Shown one piece after another: positions 34,298 through 42,375 of a DNA stretch of 42,375 bases. How positions within the stretch are numbered: position 1 is the stretch's first letter; each line of letters starts with the position of its first letter. This stretch comes from Candidatus Latescibacterota bacterium (lineage in GTDB: Bacteria > Latescibacterota > UBA2968 > UBA8231), in NCBI GenBank assembly GCA_009691525.1, contig SICG01000018.1, positions 1 to 42,375 on the forward strand. Reading direction: 5' to 3'. Below the pieces are notes generated by a model. That model saw nothing but the letters and a program-made list of their open reading frames with translations, made no database searches and was not told the origin of the DNA. The translations under genes and the position numbers were made by a program.

Positions 34298-35494
34298 ATG
34301 CGCACCGCCGACATCATCGCCCTGGAAAAGCAATACATCCTCCAGACCTACAGCCGGCCCGAGTTGGTCATCGAGCGGGGCAACGGCGTCTACCTCTTTG
34401 ACATGGACGGCAACCGCTACCTCGATTTTGTCAGTGGGCTGGCGGTCAACGCCCTGGGCTACGGCGATTACGACGTGCTCAAGGCCGTCGAGGCCCAGGC
34501 CGCCAAGCTGATGCACGTCTCCAATCTCTACCACACCATCCCCTCGGCACGGCTGGCTCAGAAACTGGTAGAACACTCCTTCGCCGACCGGGTTTTCTTT
34601 TGCAACAGCGGCACCGAGGCCTGGGAGGCCTCGCTCAAATTCTGCCGCAAGTGGGGCAACACCACCTTTGAGAAAAAACCCAAGTACCGCTTCATCTCCA
34701 TGCACAATTCCTTTCACGGGCGGACCTATGGGTCTATTTCTACTACCGGCCAGCCCAAGTACCACAAGGGCTTCGAGCCGCTGCTACCAGGCATCGACTT
34801 CGCCGAGTTCAACAACCTGGCCTCGGTGGAGAAACTGGTCGGCGACGAGACCTGCGCCGTGTTGGTCGAGCCGGTGCAGGCCGAAGGCGGGGTATACCCG
34901 GCCACCCCGGAGTTTTTGGCCGGGCTGCGGCGGCTCTGCGACGAGCGGGGTATGCTGCTGGTCTTCGACGAGGTCCAGGTGGGCCTGGGCCGCACCGGTT
35001 CGCTGTGGGCCTACCAGCACTACGGGGTGGAGCCCGACATTATGACTCTGGCCAAGGCCCTGGGCGGCGGCCTGCCCATCGGCGTCGCCCTGCTGCGCCA
35101 GCAAGTGGCCGATTGTATCAAACCGGGCGACCACGCCGCCACCTTTGGGGCCAACCCGGTCTCCTGCGCGGTGGCGCTGACCGTCTTCGACAAACTCACC
35201 GCTCCTGGGTTCATGGAGGGGGTCAAGGAGCGCAGCGAACACTTCCACGCCCGGCTACACCAGCTGGTGCAGCGCTGGCCGCAGCAGCTCAAGGAGGTGC
35301 GGGGCCGGGGCCTGATCGTGGGGGTGGTGACTGAAAAACCGGCTGCCGAGTACATCGCCGCCTTCCGGCAGCGCAACATCCTGGTGGCCTCGGCCGGCCC
35401 CGACGTGGTGCGTTTCCTGCCTCCCCTGGTCACCGACCAGGGCCACCTCGACGAGGTGGTCGACGCCTTCGACGAGATCCTGCGCCAGGCATGA
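34298..35494 (+). CDS. argD: Acetylornithine aminotransferase
   Basis: ArgD is a class III PLP aminotransferase that converts N-acetylglutamate semialdehyde to N-acetylornithine. The 398 residues show 'YLDFVSGLAVNALGYG', 'FCNSGTEAWEASLKFCRKWG' (phosphate-binding), 'SMHNSFHGRTYGSISTTGQPKY', 'LVFDEVQVGLGRTG' (Asp that pairs with the pyridine nitrogen) and 'LAKALGGGLPIG', whose lysine forms the Schiff base. A good ribosome-binding site (AGGGAG at 34285-34290) precedes ATG 34298. The stop overlaps argH by 4 bases. It may also serve as succinyldiaminopimelate aminotransferase, a common dual role. Confidence 0.95.
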   Translation: MRTADIIALEKQYILQTYSRPELVIERGNGVYLFDMDGNRYLDFVSGLAVNALGYGDYDVLKAVEAQAAKLMHVSNLYHTIPSARLAQKLVEHSFADRVFFCNSGTEAWEASLKFCRKWGNTTFEKKPKYRFISMHNSFHGRTYGSISTTGQPKYHKGFEPLLPGIDFAEFNNLASVEKLVGDETCAVLVEPVQAEGGVYPATPEFLAGLRRLCDERGMLLVFDEVQVGLGRTGSLWAYQHYGVEPDIMTLAKALGGGLPIGVALLRQQVADCIKPGDHAATFGANPVSCAVALTVFDKLTAPGFMEGVKERSEHFHARLHQLVQRWPQQLKEVRGRGLIVGVVTEKPAAEYIAAFRQRNILVASAGPDVVRFLPPLVTDQGHLDEVVDAFDEILRQA

Positions 35495-36873
35495 GCGGCA
35501 ACGAAAAAGCCTGGGGCGGGCGCTTTGCGGGCGCCACCGCCGAACTGATGGAGCGCTTCAACGCCTCCATCGGCTTCGACCGCAAACTGCTGGAGGTGGA
35601 TCTCGCCGGCAGCCTGGTGCATGCCCAAGCCCTGGAGCGGGCCGGGGTGCTGACCGACGAGGAAGTCGCGCAGATCCACGCCGGCCTGGAGCAGGTGCGC
35701 GCCGAGTTGTCGGCCCCGGGCCACGCCTTCAGCGCCGGCCTCGAAGATATCCACATGGCCGTGGAACGCCGCCTCACCGAGTTGATCGGGCCCCTGGGCG
35801 GCAAGTTACACACCGGCCGCAGCCGCAACGACCAGGTAAATCTCGACGAGCGCCTCTACCTGCGCGAGGCCATCGCCGGCATCCGCCTGCGCCTGCGCCA
35901 TCTGCAGGAAGTGCTGGCCGACTCGGCCGAAGCGCACCTGGAGGTGATCCTGCCCGGGTACACCCACCTACAGCAGGCCCAGCCCATCCTCTTCGGCCAC
36001 TACGCCCTGGCCCTCTTCTGGATGCTGGAGCGGGATCAGGGCCGGCTGGAGGATGCCTGGAAGCGGGCCGACTTCCTGCCCCTGGGGGCCGGGGCCCTGG
36101 CCGGCAGCGCCTACCCCCTCGACCGCCAGTTCATGGCCCGCGAATTGGGCTTCAGTGGGGTCACCCCCAACAGCCTCGACACCGTCAGCGACCGCGACTT
36201 TTTGCTGGAAGCGCTGGCCGCCCTGGCTATCTTAATGATGCACCTGAGCCGCTTCTGCGAGGATCTGATCATCTGGTCGACCCGCGAGTTTGGCTTTGTC
36301 GAGCTGGCCGACGCTTTTTCCACCGGTTCTAGCATGATGCCCCAAAAGAAAAACCCCGACTCCCTGGAGCTGGTGCGCGGCAAGACCGGCAGGGTGTACG
36401 GGGATCTGTTCTCCCTGCTAACCACCATGAAGGGCATCCCCCTCACCTACGCCAAGGACATGCAGGAGGACAAGGAGCCGCTCTTCGACGCCTTCGGGAG
36501 TGTCCAGGACTGCCTGGAGGTCTTTGCCGGTGCCTGGCAGACCATGCAGCTGCGGCCAGCGCGTATGGAGGCGGCAGTGGACGACGCGGCCCTGGCCACG
36601 GACCTGGCCGACTACCTGGCCCGCCGGGGCATGCCCTTCCGCGAGGCGCACCACCTAGTGGGCCGGCTGGTGCGTTTTGCCCTCGAGGCCGGCCGTGGCT
36701 TGCGCGGCCTAACCCTGGAAGAATTGCAATCTCATTCCCCGGCCTTTGGGCAAGACGCCCTGAGCCTGCTCGATCTGCGCCACAGCCTGGACCTGCGCAA
36801 CATCGAGGGCGGCACTGGCCCCGAAGCGGTGCGGACCCAGCTGGCCCGGGCGCGGGCAGTACTGGAAACCTGA
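35491..36873 (+). CDS. argH: Argininosuccinate lyase
   Basis: ArgH splits argininosuccinate to arginine and fumarate, the last step of the pathway. The 460 residues are all-helical, with the family start 'WGGRFAGATAELMERFNASIGFDRKL', 'ALERAGVLTDEEV', 'GKLHTGRSRNDQVNLDERLYLR' and 'PGYTHLQQAQPILFGHYALA' (catalytic His). The fumarase/aspartase signature 'GSSMMPQKKNPDSLELVRGK' is also present. Its ATG overlaps the argD stop (ATGA). It is the last gene of the cluster; argC, argJ, argF and argG are not in the window. Confidence 0.96.
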   Translation: MSGNEKAWGGRFAGATAELMERFNASIGFDRKLLEVDLAGSLVHAQALERAGVLTDEEVAQIHAGLEQVRAELSAPGHAFSAGLEDIHMAVERRLTELIGPLGGKLHTGRSRNDQVNLDERLYLREAIAGIRLRLRHLQEVLADSAEAHLEVILPGYTHLQQAQPILFGHYALALFWMLERDQGRLEDAWKRADFLPLGAGALAGSAYPLDRQFMARELGFSGVTPNSLDTVSDRDFLLEALAALAILMMHLSRFCEDLIIWSTREFGFVELADAFSTGSSMMPQKKNPDSLELVRGKTGRVYGDLFSLLTTMKGIPLTYAKDMQEDKEPLFDAFGSVQDCLEVFAGAWQTMQLRPARMEAAVDDAALATDLADYLARRGMPFREAHHLVGRLVRFALEAGRGLRGLTLEELQSHSPAFGQDALSLLDLRHSLDLRNIEGGTGPEAVRTQLARARAVLET

Positions 36874-36923
36874 GTCACCCTCCCCCGCCGGTACCTGATT
36901 TCTATTTTTCTTGGTGCGCCATC

Positions 36924-36953
36924 TTGTCTGTGCAGGAGCAGCTTGAATATATT
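36924..36953 (+). promoter_or_regulatory. Sigma70-like promoter for hppA
   Basis: TTGTCT at 36924-36929, 18 bases, then TATATT at 36948-36953, in the 196-base gap after argH. The expected start near 36960 gives a leader of about 110 bases that ends in a consensus AGGAGG at 37055-37060. I saw no strong terminator for argH in this gap. Confidence 0.45.
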
Positions 36954-37069
36954 CCCCTATGGACCTCTGACCGCCTCTTCTCTTATGCTCGGCAAACTCA
37001 AGTTTATCTGCTCTTCAGTACCTAGCTGGGATGTTTTTTCGCGCTACTCTCTACAGGAGGAACCCAACC

Positions 37070-39550
<2,481 letters not shown>

Positions 39551-39576
39551 ATCTAAGCTTTAGCTCACGCGCAACG

Positions 39577-39604
39577 GGGGGAAGCGGCGCAGGCCGCTTC
39601 CCCC
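39577..39604 (+). terminator. Strong hairpin after hppA, abutting the next start codon
   Basis: The arms GGGGGAAGCGGC (39577-39588) and GCCGCTTCCCCC (39593-39604) form a perfect 12-bp stem with a 4-base loop, 26 bases after the hppA stop. No T-run follows. The ATG at 39610 is only five bases beyond the stem, so in a read-through transcript the hairpin would occupy the ribosome-binding region. Confidence 0.65.
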
Positions 39605-39609
39605 TACCT

Positions 39610-41037
39610 ATGTTTGAGGCAAAAACCCCGGTGATCGCTGTGGCCAAATCGACTGATATCCGCGTCCGCTCCGCCGCCCTCTACTTCCTCCCGGTCCGCA
39701 CCCGCATGCCGCTCAAATTCGGCAGCGAGACCCTGACTCAGGTCACCTGCGCCCGCGTGAAAGTGCGAGTAGAGGACCGCCAGGGCCGCAGTGCCGAAGG
39801 CTGGGGCGAGACCCCGCTGAGTGTGCAGTGGGTCTGGCCCTCCGCCCTTCCATACGAGGAACGCCACCAGGCCCTGCAGCAATTCTGCCTGGAGCTAGTC
39901 CAAGCCTGGGCCGATTTTGCCGTACGGGGCCATGCCCTGGAGGTGGGCCACGCCTTCCTGGAGGAAGCCCTCCCCGAATTACAGGAGCTATTCAACGAGG
40001 GCCGCCCCCAACCCCTGCCCTACCTGGCGGCCCTGGTCTGCAACGCCGCCTTTGACCTGGCCCTGCACGACGCCTATGGCATCCTGCACCAGCTCCCCAT
40101 CTACGACACTTATAACGCTGACTTCCTCAACGCCGACCTGGCCCATTTCATCGCGCCGGCCCCCGGCAGTGCCGTTTCCTTCGCCGACAAGTACCCCGCC
40201 GACTTGCTCATCCGCCCCCGCCCCAATCGGTTGCCGGCCTGGCACCTGGTGGGGGGCAAGGACCCGGTGGATGCAGGCGACCTGGAGGGCACCGAGCCCA
40301 CAGATGGCTACCCAGTGCTACTGGCCGACTGGATAGCGCGCGACGGCCTCAAATGTCTCAAGGTCAAGCTGCGAGGCGACGACGCCGAATGGGATTACGC
40401 TCGGCTGGTGCGGGTAGGGGAATTGGGGGTGGCACGCGGGGTGGACTGGCTCAGCAGCGACTTCAACTGCACCGTCACCGAGCCGGCCTATGTCAATGCC
40501 ATCCTCGACCGGCTGCTCGGCGAACACCCGCGCCTCTTCGGCATGTTGCTCTACGTGGAGCAGCCCTTCCCCTACGACCTGGAGGCCCACCAGCTCGACG
40601 TCCACGCCGTGGCCTGGCGCAAACCCCTCTTCATGGACGAGAGCGCCCACGACTGGAAGCTGGTGCGCCTGGGCCGCCAACTGGGTTGGAATGGGGTGGC
40701 CCTCAAGACCTGCAAGACCCAGACCGGCGCCCTGCTCAGCCTGTGCTGGGCCAAAGCCCACGGCATGGGGCTGATGGTCCAAGACCTGACCAACCCCATG
40801 CTGGCCCAACTCCCCCACCTGCAACTGGCCGCCCACGCCGGCACCCTGATGGGGGTGGAGACCAACAGTATGCAGTTCTACCCCGAGGCCTCGCGCCCCG
40901 AAGCGGCCTTGCACCCGGGCGCGTACCAGCGGCGAGGCGGTGCGGTGGGCCTAGGCACGGTCTGTGGGCCGGGTTTTGGCTATGGAGCGGCGATCAGGGC
41001 GCGGGAACTGCCGGCCCCGGCAGCGTTGCGGGAGTAA
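39610..41037 (+). CDS. Enolase-superfamily enzyme, mandelate racemase/muconate-lactonizing type
   Basis: This 475-residue protein has an N-terminal capping domain (DIRVRSAALYFLPVRTRMPLKFG) and a TIM barrel with the superfamily residues in order. They are 'LKVKL' (KxK on strand two), 'SDFN' (first metal Asp), 'YVEQPF' (metal Glu), 'FMDESA' (metal Asp) and 'ALKTCKTQTG' (Lys on strand six). The Lys-Lys pattern is that of muconate-lactonizing and dipeptide-epimerase types rather than mandelate racemase. An inserted segment before KxK ('SFADKYPADLLIRPRPNRLPAWHLVGGKDP') lengthens it. The substrate is unknown. ATG 39610 has no ribosome-binding site; GTG 39631, preceded by GAGG at 39615-39618, is a real alternative. 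Confidence 0.82.
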   Translation: MFEAKTPVIAVAKSTDIRVRSAALYFLPVRTRMPLKFGSETLTQVTCARVKVRVEDRQGRSAEGWGETPLSVQWVWPSALPYEERHQALQQFCLELVQAWADFAVRGHALEVGHAFLEEALPELQELFNEGRPQPLPYLAALVCNAAFDLALHDAYGILHQLPIYDTYNADFLNADLAHFIAPAPGSAVSFADKYPADLLIRPRPNRLPAWHLVGGKDPVDAGDLEGTEPTDGYPVLLADWIARDGLKCLKVKLRGDDAEWDYARLVRVGELGVARGVDWLSSDFNCTVTEPAYVNAILDRLLGEHPRLFGMLLYVEQPFPYDLEAHQLDVHAVAWRKPLFMDESAHDWKLVRLGRQLGWNGVALKTCKTQTGALLSLCWAKAHGMGLMVQDLTNPMLAQLPHLQLAAHAGTLMGVETNSMQFYPEASRPEAALHPGAYQRRGGAVGLGTVCGPGFGYGAAIRARELPAPAALRE

Positions 41038-41081
41038 ACCCTGGGCAGCCTGCACGCGGGATCAGCGGGAACCCAAGCGTA

Positions 41082-41131
41082 ACTTGGGGAGTTATCATAG
41101 TGCCAAGTAATACCATGACAACTCCCCAAGT
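41082..41131. promoter_or_regulatory. Perfect 12-bp inverted repeat upstream of zapA
   Basis: ACTTGGGGAGTT (41082-41093) and AACTCCCCAAGT (41120-41131) are exact reverse complements separated by 26 bases. They bracket a weak promoter candidate (TTGGGG 41084-41089, 18 bases, TAATAC 41108-41113) and an in-frame ATG at 41115. It could be a paired operator, an RNA stem that hides the upstream ATG, or a terminator for the preceding gene. No T-run follows. Confidence 0.5.
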
Positions 41132-41138
41132 GGCTGCT

Positions 41139-41522
41139 ATGGAAACCCTCCCCGAGACCAGCACCCTGGTGCGGATCTGCGGCGACGAGTACCACCTCAC
41201 CAGCGAACTCGACACCAGCGCGCTGCGGCGGGTCGCCGCCTATGTGGACCAGAAGATGCGCGAAACCGCCGGCCGCTCGGGCCGCTCGAACAAGACCGAA
41301 CTGGCGGTGCTGGCAGCCATGGATATCGCCACCGAACTGCTCAAGTCCCAGCAGGCAAAGGGCCAGATGATCCAGAAGGCCTGCGAGAGCATCGACCTAT
41401 TGCGCCACCTGGTCGAGGAGCGTCGCAGCCTACTCTCACTCACCTCGGAATGGACCCAGCGCCAGCCCGAGTTGGCGCCTAAAAAACGGCAACTCCTCCT
41501 GCCGCAGGTCAAACGCTTCTGA
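41139..41522 (+). CDS. zapA: Cell-division protein ZapA
   Basis: ZapA binds and bundles FtsZ filaments at the division septum. The 127-residue protein has the N-terminal globular domain ('LVRICGDEYHLTSELDTSALRRVAAYVDQKMRE', fitting the family's 'I.G.EY...S..D...L..VA.YVD.KM') and a C-terminal coiled coil ('AMDIATELLKSQQAKGQ' to 'LLRHLVEERRSLLSL'). ATG 41139 begins eight residues before the fold; ATG 41115 in the same frame, inside the loop of an inverted repeat, is the alternative. No clear ribosome-binding site is present for either. It is convergent with the MOSC remnant. Confidence 0.85.
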   Translation: METLPETSTLVRICGDEYHLTSELDTSALRRVAAYVDQKMRETAGRSGRSNKTELAVLAAMDIATELLKSQQAKGQMIQKACESIDLLRHLVEERRSLLSLTSEWTQRQPELAPKKRQLLLPQVKRF

Positions 41523-41538
41523 GCTGCCAGGCCGGTGA

Positions 41539-42025
41539 TCAACCCTTGGTGGCCGTGTCGCCAACGCGGATCGTGCCGGCCTGAACCACCCGGGTATTGA
41601 TGCCGCGCGGGCACAGCTGTTTACCCTCCGGCGAATTGACGAAGTCCATCGCCGCCATGCCGAAGTGTCCGACGAACTGCTTGCAGCCGGTATGCGGTTG
41701 GGCGGTGACCTCGACCACTGCCGAGCCGATGGCCAGGCGTGTCCCGGCCGGCAGATTGGCCAGGCCCAGATCCAGATCGATATAGAGCTGATCTCCTGCC
41801 AGGGGCCAGCGCTCGCGGCTGCCGGCGATGAGTTGGGCGGCGCGCATTCATGATCGTCAGCTGGGTTTCTGGATTGGGGATGCGCTTGGGCGTGGCTGAC
41901 GCGCCCCGGGTCGCCCAGTTATCCCCGACCAGGCCCGCGACCAGGTCGAGCTACCCCTCTTTCAGGACCTCGCGCTCGCCCTTGGCGGGCCGGCGCACGA
42001 TCATCGGAGATCCACGGAATATCAT
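41539..42025 (-). pseudogene. MOSC-domain protein gene, broken by a stop and a frameshift
   Basis: The C-terminal part (41539-41847) is a clear MOSC beta-barrel: 'LAGDQLYIDLDLGLANLPAGTRLAIGSAVVEVT', then 'PHTGCKQFVGHFG' with the cysteine that binds sulfur, and 'PRGINTRVVQAGTIRVGD'. The N-terminal part lies upstream in another frame: 'IVRRPAKGEREVLKEG', TAG at 41953-41951, then 'LDLVAGLVGDNWATRGAS' and 'RIPNPETQLTIMNAR'. Joining the frames near 41840 ('MNAR' to 'AAQLIAGSRERW') gives a continuous MOSC protein. Two independent lesions argue for a pseudogene, although the C-terminal piece could be made from ATG 41847. Sequence beyond 42025 does not resemble the expected N-terminus. Confidence 0.75.
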
Positions 42026-42034
42026 CCTCAGCGG

Positions 42035-42256
42035 TCAGGATTTCCAAGACATAGGCTGCACACTCGCCAAGGGTTCGATCCGGGGCACCAACCCCCGGCG
42101 GCTCAGGTCATCCACCGCCAACTCCTCCACCTGCTCCCCCACCTGCAGCTCTTCGGCCTTCTGCAAGTGGGTACGCAGGATCTGGCGCGCCTGCTGCTCA
42201 AAGGCAGGCGCCGACTTTTCCTCGGCCAGGACCGGCAGCACCCAGAGAATGAACAT
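42035..42256 (-). CDS. Hypothetical small protein, possibly truncated at its start
   Basis: This 73-residue frame has a hydrophobic start (MFILWVLPVLAEEKSAP) and a charged helical body ('FEQQARQILRTHLQKAEELQVGEQVEELAVDDLSRRGLVPRI'). A better initiation site lies 18 bases upstream: AAGGAGGGAG before ATG 42274, in the same frame, giving M-N-R-Y-G and then TGA (42259-42257) directly before the ATG used here. One base change (for example TGG to TGA) would explain this, so the gene may be damaged like its neighbour. No family is recognised. Confidence 0.4.
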   Translation of the reverse strand: MFILWVLPVLAEEKSAPAFEQQARQILRTHLQKAEELQVGEQVEELAVDDLSRRGLVPRIEPLASVQPMSWKS

Positions 42257-42270
42257 TCACCCGTACCTGT

Positions 42271-42375
42271 TCATCGCTCTCCCTCCTTGCCGTAGATCTC
42301 CTCCTCCGACAGCGGCGCCGCCACCTTCGCCTCTCCCGCCAACCCCAGTCGCCGCCGCGAGGAGAACATGCCGCC
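42271..42375 (-). CDS. C-terminal end of a hypothetical protein, cut by the window edge
   Basis: Thirty-four codons run in from the right edge and stop at TGA 42273-42271, reading 'FSSRRRLGLAGEAKVAAP' and 'LSEEEIYGKEGER'. The stop overlaps the ATG at 42274 of the next frame (ATGA), and the last codons supply that frame's GGAGG ribosome-binding site, a typical operon junction. An internal ATG at 42369 could make it a 32-residue protein, but a longer gene extending beyond the window is more likely. No family can be named. Confidence 0.5.
   Translation of the reverse strand, partial: GGMFSSRRRLGLAGEAKVAAPLSEEEIYGKEGER

Overview
This is a GC-rich, gene-dense bacterial chromosome segment with no phage, insertion sequence, CRISPR array, rRNA or tRNA gene that I could find. 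A TonB-dependent receptor, a PorV/PorQ-like outer-membrane protein and lipoproteins indicate a Gram-negative cell. PhyH-family dioxygenases, FN3 and Ig-like surface proteins, a DUF362 fusion and a GH-A-like glycosidase suggest an uncultured lineage near the FCB superphylum, such as Latescibacterota. That placement is inference and weakly supported.

Layout. 1-145: end of a membrane dipeptidase gene, then a 557-base gap holding a degenerate repeat and an AT-rich promoter. 703-2921: ilvBN, which converges on a terminator shared with a TonB receptor whose CarboxypepD_reg-like domain is a separate upstream gene. 5504-12425: an oxidoreductase, pyruvate phosphate dikinase with a histone H1-like tail, parAB and a lipoprotein. 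12428-16817: a small membrane protein, larB, a TPR protein, mobA and a DUF362 protein. 16870-20849 (minus): ctaB, a PhyH dioxygenase and a glycosidase. 20947-26798: ligA converging on a minus-strand lexA-gckA-porV-like-era run. 26955-27456: a frameshifted FN3 gene. 27857-32853: tilS-ftsH-folP-cdaA. 32930-36873: argR-argB-argD-argH behind a strong promoter with two ARG-box-like palindromes. 37070-41522: membrane pyrophosphatase, an enolase-superfamily enzyme and zapA. The right end is decayed: a MOSC gene with a stop and a frameshift, next to an interrupted hypothetical gene.

Most genes are core metabolism or cell maintenance: branched-chain amino acid and arginine synthesis, folate, DNA repair, chromosome partition, proteolysis, tRNA modification and c-di-AMP signalling. 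I did not find a clear new multi-gene defence or biosynthetic system. The best leads are the basic tail on pyruvate phosphate dikinase; sigma70-like promoters placed so close to start codons that ligA, larB and a porin-like gene would be leaderless or nearly so; a candidate LexA operator of a type I do not recognise; an HxG iron-binding motif in a PhyH enzyme coupled to a glycosidase; and the separate CarboxypepD_reg-like protein before the TonB receptor.
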